64,000 nucleotides of DNA from Acanthornis magna (Eukaryota; Chordata; Aves; Passeriformes; Acanthizidae): assembly GCA_036785705.1 (NCBI GenBank), contig JAWUZG010000056.1, forward strand, positions 13,333,501 through 13,397,500. Direction: 5' to 3'. The stretch's first letter is position 1. The number at the start of each line of letters is the position of its first letter. This document shows, piece after piece, positions 48,301-60,300 of the stretch. Made by a program: the position numbers and the translations under genes. The notes under the pieces were generated by a model. The model was given only the letters and a program-made list of their open reading frames with translations. It did no database searches and was not told the DNA's origin.

Positions 48301-51300
48301 TTTCAGTTCTTGTTTAGCTAATAACTACAATTTTGCTTCTCTGATGAAGTTTGAATTCCAGCAGCCAGAGCTGAAGACAGTGATTAGAAGTGCCATTGGG
48401 ATGCTAACGGATTCTGTCTCCCTCTCCCCGACTTTCTTTTCTCTAGAGCTGAAGTAGTAATAAATGACTCCTCGTCTCCAGCTGTTGTTGACAGAAGTAA
48501 TGAAAGCATTAAGCACAACATTAAACCAGCCTCATCCAAATGGAGACACAACCAGACACTCTCTTTGAAGATCAGGTACTGGTAATTACCTATAGGACAA
48601 GAGACAGATTCGGTCCTCTACAGTGCAAGCTGGCAAATTGCCTCTGTGTATCGTCTAAAAAAGTCAAGGAAGAAATAAAAAGACTTATCTCCTGCTGAGC
48701 TAGGCTTCATATCTGTAAGCGATCACTTGGAAGTGAATTCCCAGGTGAACCAGCTGGCCTGGCAACAACAAAAGGAGGAGCACTTCAGCCCCTGCTTTTC
48801 AGGCCAAGTGGAATTTGTGTGCAGGTGATAGGTTACAGAGGAAAGGAGACCTTCTTCCCAGGTTAAACTCAGGAACTCGCACTGAATGGTGGGCTGACTA
48901 CGGTAGCCTGCCCCGGGCAGGATGAGTGGAGAGGGAGCAGGCTTTGAGATGGAGAGATCATTTTGTAAGCTGTTCCTGGAGAGCAGCAGTCAGATGGACT
49001 GGCCAGAGAGTGAGGGCAGCCAGGAGACAAGAGCTCATCTTATGTCTGACCCGTTATCTCTGTACCTCACCTGATAGGGCTGTTTTCTTCCCTGTCCTCA
49101 GGAAACAGATCTTGAAGTTCTTGGACGCAGAGAAGGACATTTCAGTGCTGAAGGGGACACTGAAGCCGGGGGACATCATCCACTACGTCTTTGACAGGGA
49201 CAGCACCATGAACGTCTCGCAGAACCTGTACGAGCTGCTGCCCCGCACCTCTCCCCTCAAGGGCAAGCAGTTCCCCACCTGTGCCATCGTGGGCAACTCA
49301 GGGGTCCTGCTCAGCAGCGGCTGTGGCCCCGAGATCGATGCTCACAGCTTTGTCATAAGGTAGGGGACTGTTTCCTGTGTGGGGGACCACCCTATGGGGG
49401 CCTCAGGGGCCTTAGGAGCAGTGCGAGGGGCTGGAATCCTGCTTACCTGGGGCAGCACAGCCTTGCAGCCCCACGTGCACACACAGACTTCACCAACACA
49501 AATTTCCTGCTGCAAACCCTGCCACCCATCTCCAAGTGCTCCCCAGTGTTCTTGCAAGTACTCCTCGTCTCTTCTCATGGCACACCATCAGCCCTCCAAA
49601 GCGCTCCCTCCTCTTCTCCTATGTTTGCTCTCTTGCAAACAAGAGAGCATGGTGAGCTCTCACAAACCCTGTTCTTCCCCAAATCGCTTCTTCCCTAGAG
49701 AACAGGGTGCACCACACGATGCCCTGGCACCACACTTGTGCATGCCCACTCCCCTGTGTCCCTTCTGTCCCCAGTGCTGTTGTCCCTGCAGCTGCACTGC
49801 CCCAGGGACCTGCAGCAGCACATCCTGAGCCCCCCTGGGACACACCAGATTCACTGCTGGAGGTGTCTGAAGTGGAGAGGAGGAGCTCCTGCCCTCCCAG
49901 CCCAGTGCCCCTGTTAGCTGAGAGGCTGTGGAATCCACAGATGATTTATGTACATGCAGACATTTGTTTTCTGGTGAGTCTATTACGAGGACAGACCAAT
50001 CCATCAGCAGCTCACAGAGGCGGTGCTGGCATGATGTGGGAATGAGGATAATGTCACCTCTGTCCCCCTCTCAAACCCTGCTGCTCCAGCTGCCTGGCTG
50101 CTGGCAGCTCCAGCCTGTCCACAGGGGATAGAGCATTATCCTTAACTGGAACCCAAGTGAGCAGAGGGAAAAACTGCTTATTGCGGTTCTGGCAAAGTTT
50201 AGTGAGGAGCATTCACATCAGGCAGCAAAATTGCAGGAGAAAAGCTTTTCTGGATGTGAGGATGGGGATTTTGAGTGACTTCTCCTCAGCCATGTGCTAG
50301 TGCAGGTCTGGCACAGACACACTTCCCACCATAGGTTGTCTGAGCCACTACTGGAACCTGCATCTTCTGCAGAAGATATTCTCCATCCAGACAGCCTTTT
50401 CAGCAGGGTTGGCAGGGACCAGTGATTGGGTCTGTGTCCAGGATACAGGTCCAATGTTTATTTTCAGTGAATTCACTCCCATGATGAGTCAATCAAAGTA
50501 CCCCCATGCCAGTAGCTGGATTTTCTTTCCACCATTCCCTTAGTTTCCCCATCTGTAGAGCAGGGAAAGCAGAAATAATGGCTGACTATTGAGGCACATG
50601 GTTAGGATGCAATTCCTGCTTGTTAAATACTGTAACTTCACTGTCAAACACCTCAGCAGAGCACTCAGGGTGCAAACACATGGGTACCCTCTGATTTTTA
50701 TGATTCGGGGGGAGCATCTCTCTGCATTCCCCCATCAGTTGGTTCCTGGTGCCATTTGCCCTGTGCATGGCACAGACACAGATTCCCAGCTCAAGGAGCT
50801 GTAGGAAACCACTGCATAACAATGGTGATTTGTTGTCAGTTTGCCCCGCAGGTCCTCAGCCCTCTTGCTGGTGTGACACAGAAGCTCATAGCTTGTGGCC
50901 TGTGTCCACATGTACAGCCTGAGAGGGGCCACCAATGAACTCTACAGAAGGAGGTGTTTTCTGAGGGTCACAGCCTCCAGACAGCCGGGCCCTGTGGAGG
51001 CCATGTCCTGGCATCCACTCCCGCTGGTGTCAGTATTGCCACTGGTGCCACCAGGTCTGCTGTTTGCAGAGACTCACCAGGAGGAGAAAAGGCATTTGGG
51101 ATAACGTTACTCCAGTGGGGCTGGAATTAAGAGGCAAGCGCTTTTCTTGAGTGGGAAAGGCTGCTTTGTCTCAAATCTGCCATGGGAGCAAAGACTGGAG
51201 CTTTGTTGCTGATGTTATTTTTGAGTGGCGCCAGAAGAGCCACCTCTCCCTACAAACCACCCTCCAGAAACCAGAAACGCACAGTGTCATGGCTGACATT

Positions 51301-54300
51301 GGCATTGTCCCAGAGGGACACATGTGCACTTGCCATCATGCTGAGGAATGGTAGCCTGTGATGGAGATGGCTCATCATCACTAATTTATTGCAGAGTCAT
51401 TCTCGCTCCTCTTCCTCCCAAAAGCAAGGGTGAGTGCGCACATTGTCACCGCCCCTTGTGCCTGTCACTGCCCTCTCTCAGTGCATTGAACAGGATTGTT
51501 GGATGTTTCCTTTCACAGGTGCAACCTGGCCCCTGTGCAGGAGTACTCCCAGGACGTGGGCATGAAGACAGACCTGGTGACCATGAACCCCTCGGTGATC
51601 CAGCGTGCCTTCGAGGACCTGGTCAATGAGACCTGGAGGGAGAAGCTGCTGCAGCGCCTGCACAGCCTCAACGGCAGCATCCTCTGGATCCCGGCCTTCA
51701 TGGCCAAGGGGGGCAAGGAGCGAGTGGAGTGGGTCAACGAGCTCATCCTCAAGCACCACATCAACGTCAGGACTGCCTACCCCTCGCTGCGCCTGCTGCA
51801 CGCTGTCCGAGGGTGAGAGCCTTTCTGCTGTGCTCCCAGCCAGGATTTCCTGAGCTGGGGAGTGATCCACGGGTTTGTGCTGGAGGAAAAATTGTTTCTT
51901 CCTGCAGACCTTGAGGACAGGGTGGTGAATGGTCCCTAGATAAGAATTGGAGACCACCTTGTGAGCAGGGGCTCCCCGCTCTGCTCTTTGAGTGTGAGGG
52001 CTTTTAGCAATACCCAAGCCTCAGTCTTCCAGTGCTTTCCAGGGGTGTCACCGTAACTCCCCAGCCTGTGGTTAGGGCTTTCCTTGGAGAAACGTGTGCA
52101 CTGAGCTAGCAGTGAGATTTGTCACCTTGTGCTTGAGGGACATGTGCAAGTTTCACCCAGGTCCTCAAGTCAGGGAGCTCCTGTGCCAGCCTGGCTGGGA
52201 GAGGAGTGATGTGGTCTGGTCCTGCTGATCAGATAAACAGGGCCAGGTGGTGGTGAATGGGTGGACTGTGAGGGAAGGAAAGGCTTTCTGCTCTCTGCTT
52301 GCATTTCAGGTGTACAGGAGACATGGGTGTGGTGGGGATGGGGAGGTTGTAAAAGAAAGAGAGCTCCAGGGATGAAACTTCCATGTAAATGATTTGGGGA
52401 TGGGGTAGGTGCTTGCTTTGCTCTTTATTCCTCTAGGAAGAGAGATTGATTACTCATGATTCCTTAGGCATTTAGGGAGTTCAGGCAGGCAGTGACTTTT
52501 GCTGGAGATGACTTATGGCAGTAGTTGCCCTCTGATCATGACTAGACCCTGTTAATCTCACAGCACTGGAATTTTGTGTAGCTGGTGCTCCCACTTCGAA
52601 GCCTCAGCATTAATATTCCTTGATTTCCTTGAGCACTTCTCCCCCACACCTGTGAGCCTGAGCTCTGCTGGTCCCTTGGTCCCTCTGGGTCCCTCAGGTG
52701 GTGTGTCAGTGCTGGGGGTGGCTAGGGGACAGGTTTGGGGGGCATTTCCTGCAGGACCAAGCCCAGGGAGTGCTCCAGGGCAGCCTAGTGGGGCTGGGGG
52801 GAGTGGAGGCTGTGGTGCCACGGTGCCTCACAGGCAGCAATAATGAACAAGTACCACATCTGGCCCAAATGCCTGTGTTAGAGGCTTCCCTGGGCCAGAG
52901 AGGCATCCTACAGAGAACACTGGCTTTGAGGTAAAGAAAGGGAAGGAAATGATACCACAACTCATAGAAAGGGAAGACAGGAAGAGAAAAAATCCCACAA
53001 CCCAAATTCGGAGCTATTTCTAGCTGTAATTGACTTACTTTCATCTGTCAAAATAGAATTAAGCTCCTGTAATAAGCCCTTTAAATCAACAGGCTGCTAA
53101 TCCTGTGCTGGCAACCATTCCCAGTGCCAGAAACTTCCCATAGGAAGCTTTGCAGAGGAGTTGGCAAGGGTTAGGCATCACTTTCCCAGAGGAGAGGAGG
53201 ATGCCTCCACAAGCTCAGCTGCTGAAGCTAATCTTCCAACTCACAGCATCTTCCTGGCCTTCCTGTGCCACAGCCCTATGGTGCAGCTGGGCTGGCTGGC
53301 ACGCTGGTTGTCCCTGTGCAGCTCCAGCAGAGCAGTGTTGGAGCCACCACCTGTAGCTGGCAGGACCTGCCTGGCTGGAGGAGGTGCAGGAATTTTGGGA
53401 GGAGCCCAGGGGTTCAGTGCTGTCTCCTCCATGGCTTGGAGTAGTGTCTTCCTTTTGCACATTTTAGTGTAACCGTGGACTTCACTGGGGTCCCATGCAA
53501 GGAATGTGGGTTTGGGGGATCCCTCCTGGGGCTCAGAGGGATGCAGCCAGTCAGAGCAGCAAGCAAGTGAAGTGAATTGGTGGTGTCGGGGACGAATATG
53601 GCACCAACACGTGGCTGGACAGTGGCTGATGCTGATGACAAATTCCGAGGTCGTGGTTGGAAATGCAGACCTCAGTCGTATTCTTTGGGCTGCTCGCTGT
53701 TCTGGGGGCAGTGGAGAAGGTGGCTTCTGGTAGTACAGGGGCAGCACTAATTAAATTATAGCCACAGAGACCAGTGCTAAATCCTCGTCAGGGATTGCCC
53801 TCTAAGCCAAGGGAGCTGCTGCCTGACCTGCCCTCCTGCTCTCACACTTATCAGTAGGAAAACAAGGATGCCTACTGATTAGCAATTAATCTAATGAAAA
53901 CTGCAGCCCCTTCAGAAAGCCAGAACTGATGGGAGCACTTCAGCACTGACCCCGTGTGTTGTGGCCTGGCCCAGGAGCTCACAGAGGGGTCACCCAGGGC
54001 TGGGGGGCAAAGGGCTGTGCAGTTCTGGGGCAAGGCTGGAGTCAGTGTTAACCCTTTCCTTGGTGCAGCCTCCTCAGGTTTGGACGTGGATGGATTTGAG
54101 AGTGGTTCAGGCAGAACTGAATGAACTGGACGCGGCCGAGGGAGGTGGCTGATGCTCTTGGTGCTGTGTAGGGAGTCTCTCAGGTACCAATAGGGCTGTC
54201 TTGACCATCTACTCAGGGTAATTGATACGATGTGCTTTGGGGTGAAGGAGTCCTTCCTCAGGTCAAACTGACTAGAATCACTAGGAGTTTACTTATTCAT

Positions 54301-57300
54301 CTCCTGTGACACTGTCCAATTCCTATGACCATCCCATATTTTTGCTTATGAGGAATATGGTTTCCAACAATGTCCTGTCTCTCCAGCTCTCTTGGGTCTG
54401 TGCTGGTTCACAGCACTACACTTTTGTTTGACAGATCTAAGATTTGTGAAACAAATACATTTTGTGGCATGTGGTGTGTGGCAGAGAATCAATAATCCAC
54501 AAAGCCCACAGCACATCCCTCTGTGCTGCAGTGGGTTGATGCTGCAGAGGTGTCCCATCTTCTCCCTTTCTGGATAAAGCTCCCCTATGTCATTTACCCT
54601 GAGTTGATTCAGAAATCACGAAGAAATGAGAAATGGGGGAAGTTTTTCAGCCAAGGCACCCCTTTTTTTGGGTTTTTTTTTCCCAAGGAATAGCACTTTC
54701 TACTAAGGCTGACATCTCAGCCAACTTCAATTTGGCCACAAAAGCGTTGCCTTTTCTTTCTCCACTACCAGCGAAACACATTTGTGAGCCCTTGACTCCT
54801 CCTTGAACCACAGTATTTATTGTCCTGCTCTGCTTTCCCTCAAACCAAAACACATTTCAGTGGCAATTGAGCGTTTTTCCTATAATTTTCAGTGCATTTT
54901 GGGGCATTTGTAGAGTGTGCATTGCTGAGATAAGTAAAAAGCATTTGGTTTTGTTGTCCTTAACAGCATCATTTGAGACATCACCTTTCTAGCTGTGAGG
55001 GTGCCTTAAATGTTTGCTGATAGCTTTTTGTGTTGTTGATTCCGGATAATCGGTGCAATAGGACGGAGGCTCTTCTCTCTCTCAGTTCAGCTCACACCAG
55101 GAAGGGAGAGAATCTTCAGCATTCTTGATGGAGGAGCTCCTTCAGCCCCCTGGGCTGAAGAGAGAGGCAGTTTGGTGGCAGGGAGCCAGCTCCTGGGGAC
55201 AGTGCTGTGTGTTTCAGGGTGTGTGCGTGCCTCACTGCACAGCAATTCCATAAAATGTCTCCTGAGCAATTCATCTGGAGAGCCCCATGCTCCTCACCTG
55301 GCTGGGGAGCAAGCAAGCCCCTTACGGGTCATCTGTTAGTGTCTCCAAAAAGCCTTGTAATCCCTATTGCCAAGCAGCTTTTGTGAGAGAAATAACATGA
55401 AATGCAGGGGAGAGGGAAAATAATTGTGTGTGGAGGTTTGTCTGTCACCCCTTGCAGCGAATTCATGGACACGTTTCACTTTGTCTAATCTGGTCTAGCA
55501 TTTCTCACTGTGTCCATCACGAGGGTCTCTTGACAGTAACCAATTCCAATCCCAGAAGATTTTGTTAAGGGTTTCTTGAAAGAAAAACAGAATTAAAAAT
55601 CAATAAACCTTCCAGCTCCTTGGCTTGTGCCCCTGTTAGATTTAGCATCCAAATAGCTGTGTCAGTTGACGTGCGCTCTCCAGGACAGCGATTGCCTTGC
55701 CCAGGGTTCAGGGAGCCACGTGCACTCAGAACTGCAGCCTGACAGGCCCCAAGGTGCATTCATCTTCACCTTGGATGTCTGCCTGGGTCCTCACACCCTA
55801 ACAGGGGCTGAGCCTTCGCTGAGTTTTCAGAGCATGATGCCTTTTCCATCCATCAGCCATGGTGGAAACCTTTATGGTGGATACCCTCACCTGGTCCCTC
55901 CTCGCCTTGTGTCCCCATTATGCCACATCCATTCCAATATCCTCTGCCTCACGTGCAGCCACACAGGACGTGTGTGCAGATGATTCTCCTGACCTGTTGC
56001 TTTGACTGCACTCTTTTCCATCCCTCTGCAGCTTCGCCTTTTCTCCAACACATCAAACCTAAGCTCTTGCTTTTCCTTTTCCCAGCCCTCCCAGCTCAGC
56101 TTTCCTCACCCTCTGTCTTGAAATCACTTCTGCTGTATCCGCCAGTGTCTGGCCAGCATCACCCACTTGTGGGTTTTCTAAAGCAGCTACTTCATGCTTC
56201 CTCCCTTATGGTGTTTCATGTTTCCTCTGAAATGCCTGTCCTGGGGTCTTGTGCCTTCAAGCCCTTCCCCTGAATATTAAACAAATGGTTTAAGGATTGT
56301 GGTCCTGCACTCAGGTGAGTGAAGATGATGTTCAAAGGGTGTAGGGGAAGAAAACAGCCATTCGCAAGTGTGTGATTGGGGTGGGATGTGAGGGGGAGCT
56401 GTGAACACCCCATAAAGCCATGTGTGGGTTAGATCAGTGGATATCCTGCAAAAAAATCCTTGTGTGAGCCATTATCCTCCCCCCTTCTGCACTCGAGGCA
56501 CATTGAACCCGAGCTGTGGTGTCTACACTGGGGCCCCAAGAGAGTTAATTTGTTCCTGTTAATCGGGAAGATTTAGCCTTTATCAAAAGAAGCGAAGGGC
56601 ATAGAAAGGAAAGGTGAGAGGAATAAGGTTCTTCGCAATTATTTTGCTTTTCTGTCTGTTTGGAAATGCTTTAACTTGAGGATGTTGAGTATCATGTGTA
56701 TTTGAAAGGGCATTGCAGAACTCAAGACCTGGAGGAGAAGAGAGTTATTTATCTGTGGCTCAGAGTTGATTTGCTTGTGCCAAGTCACCAAAACCAGAGC
56801 CAGGCCACACGGTATGGATCCAGTCTGGACAAGGAGGCTGGGTTTGGTGTTTGGTCTTTGCCCAGCCTGTGGATAAAGCCTGACTGACACTAGATCAGTT
56901 TTTGGAGTCAGTGTTAGCATCTGGAAGGGGACATGCCCATTCCTACTTGTCCAGCACAGCTCTCATCACTATATGTGGCTCCTGGCTCTTTTGGTGGAGG
57001 TGACAAAGACTTGATACCTGGACAGAAAAAGCCTGCAAGAAGCTGAATGGAGGGGATAGCAGTGGCTCTCTGCTGGGGGGCTCCAGCACTTCATCTCCAT
57101 CCACCCAGCACTGGGATCTATTCTGTCCCCTGCCAGCACCAGCAGGTCCTGTCCCCACCTGCACCAGCGTCAGTCAGGGCACTCTCTCTGGTTATCTGTG
57201 TCTGGTTTTTCCTGGGTATTACTGGGAGCAGGATGTGTGTGGCAGACTGATAATACACTGCTGCCAGTCAAGGACTAGCACCTCCACAACAGCTTGTGTT

Positions 57301-60300
57301 TATATCACACTTTTATGAATTAGCTATTTTAAAAGAGTCTGAAATTGCATTATTTCTACTATTCCGATTTGTATCATGAATTAATGCAGCTGATGCTGCT
57401 GAAATTTGATTTCTTCATTGACCTAAGTCTTTTATTCATTTCATCAGGGCAATGGATTTTCTGTTAATTTTATCCTGTGGGTTAACCCTTACCTGGAGAG
57501 TACGAGTTGTTGCAGGTTTTTCTCAGGCATGTCAGGAGGTGGTTGGTAGGCAGACAGCAGGACCCTGCCCTCTCTCGCAGTCCTTGAATGCTGCCTGCAG
57601 GGAGGAGTTTTGCACCCAGCATTCCAGCCCAAATCCAGGCCAGGCTCTGCTCCCCAAATTCAGTGATGCTGGGGGAGGATGAGCACTGTCAGTGTAGTGG
57701 GGTATGTGCTGCAGGTGTGCAATGGGGAATGCCACCTTCCCTGGCTCGGGTAGCAGCTGTGGCTGCCTAGGGGCAGTTCCAGAGTGTTGCCTCCTGTAGG
57801 ATTCCTGCTGGGTTTTTAGGTCCCAATACAGCAGTTTGTTTCTCCCTCACAGGAGGCATGCCCTGATGGTCAGGCACCTGGCAGGAGTTCTGCTTAGGAG
57901 ACTTCTAATCATCTCCAGTTGATGATCAGGAGGTGAGGAGCAACCAGAGCCACCCACCAGCTGTAGGATGAGACTCTCTGAGCTGCTCTTCGTAAATCTC
58001 AGTTCAAGAAGGTGTTAGGGCTTGTGTCTAGGCTGCCTCCTTACAAAAGATGGCCTTGAAGATCTGATGGCATTTCCCATCTGTCACTATCATGATCTGA
58101 AACCAGAGCTGTCTCAGGCAATTTTTCCCTGACAGCATCATGGTCCCAGTTCTGAGGCACATCCCGCTCAGGTTCCTGACTATCTCAGGAGCTGCATCCA
58201 CCCCTGAGGGTTTATTTACAGACTCAGCACCAGCTTCTGAAGGAGGTCCTCGCTGGGAGACCAGCTCTGAGAACAGAGGTACTGGGTTTCAGGACTGCTC
58301 TTTGCTCTTCTCTTTTAATTGCTGTCTCTTTCCATAAAATGTTGCAGTTAATAGTTATGGTGATTGGTGTAGCCAATTCGAAAAATAATTACTGCCTGCT
58401 TCGAGATTATCTTTCCTCCTAATTAAAATCCTGGACCTCACATATTAAAGGTGCGCTGTTGACACAGCATCCCATGTGCGCCCAGACAACCTCATTTGGA
58501 TTTACAGAATTAATTAGGTTTTATTTCCATCCCCAGCTGTTCTCTGCTGCACCAGGATTGTGGTTGCTGTCTCAGCTGGACAGTGGTGGGGGAGATAAGA
58601 GGAAGATCTTGCATAGCTCTGACACTCTCATCACAAACCAGTCATAAAAAAGTATTTCCCAGACCTCACCAGAGGATTTCCCATCTTCACTATCCAGGAA
58701 ACAAATTGCAGGAGCTGTGGCATGGCCTGTGTTATGGATTGGGCATTTTGTGTTGTGTTATGTCATCTGGGTGGGTGGGTTGGGACAGCCTGGGGTCCAT
58801 CACCCCCTCTCAAAGCTGCGTCTAGAATTTATAATGCTGCAGGAGTGAGGTTTTTGCAATAGCCTGCCTGCAACAGATGGAAATACAGACAAAAGAGCCA
58901 GGTTTTAATTTTCATTATAAAAGAAAGAAATTGTCAGTGTTCCCTGCCTCAGTATTACCTAGTGAGTGCTAGTGAGTGCTCACTAGCTTTATGTGCTGAG
59001 GTGGATACACTGGGCTGCTTTTGGGTGGCGGGGTGTGCACACTTGTTGGTCTTGGGAAGGTTTTCTGTGTCTGCTGGGTTGCAGAGGACAGCATGTGTCT
59101 GTGGGGTGCTTCAGTGGCTGACCCAGGTCATTTTTGTCATTGTTAATATGCATGAAACGTGGTCACATGAATGTCCTGTGCCTGTGTGCAAGAGTCACTT
59201 CATCATGCTGTCAGTGTCCTTGGACATTCACAGAGCTTTTACAGCCTCTCGACAAAACACAAATGTTAATATTTTGGGAGGGCAAAAGGTCACCAGTATT
59301 TTTCTGTGTGCTCCAGCTGGTGAATTGATAAAAAGGAGAGTTTTAAGACTAAAGCAGCTGCAGGACAAACCCAGACAGTTGTCCTCCCCCAAAGCCAGCT
59401 GGTTAATATGGCTTGACACTTCTTCCCAGGTGGCTTCCCTGCTGCATGAGGATACCCTAATTCACAGTGTTAAATGGTTGTGATAATCTCCCATTTCCCT
59501 CTGCACACAGGGGGTCTAATGTGCTTACCCATAAACTCATCAAGGAGGCTGCTTTATGGCTACCTGTGGGAGCAGGTTGCCGTGGCACTGCAGCGAGCTC
59601 TGCTTTTCCCCCCAGTTTCTTGCTCCTTTTTCATGCTGGATGCCAGCATGAGCCAGGCAAAGACCTCCTTCCCAAAAACATCATTTCATCATTTGCTGAA
59701 GACCCATGTGCTTGAACACCCCTGGATGTGGAACCCCAAAAAACTGTCCCTGTGCCCTTCCTGCACCTTCTGCAGCAGTCACTCTACTTTCAGAATTTGA
59801 TTCTCCAGAAAAGTCAATTTCTTCTCTTATCTGGCTGAGAACAAGCAAGCACGTTTTGTGCCTTGGTTGCTAAATTTTAATGGCTTTCTTGAAAAGCTAA
59901 TTTGCAGGATTAAGGCTCAGCTCTCCCAGGGGTTCCTGCTGTCTGAGCACCAGACCCTCAGGAGTCCAGCAGAAAGTGCGAATGAGGAGCAGGACACTTC
60001 CTGGGGCTCCACTGCCACGGCAGGACCTGGCTCAGGATCCCAGACGTCTGGTGAGAGCACAGGAATGCCATGTGCTCTGCTCTGCTTCCTCGTGCCTGTT
60101 GTCCAGGGTGCTGCCAGTCACTCACCTGAGCTCAGGCCCTTGGAAATACCTGTTAGAAATAATCCAAGGGCTCAGACAGGCTGCAGCACAGCTCAATGTG
60201 CTGCCTGCACCAGCCCTGCGTGCTCTGGGGCAGTGCTGGTATCAGACATGCTGGGGGAGGAGGGAGTGCACCTGATGGGGACATCTTCTACCTCCCCAAA

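Noticed and set aside
51478..52017. 179-codon antisense frame over exon 5
   Set aside because: Shadow of the GC-rich coding exon on the opposite strand. The sense frame is clearly ST8SIA2.
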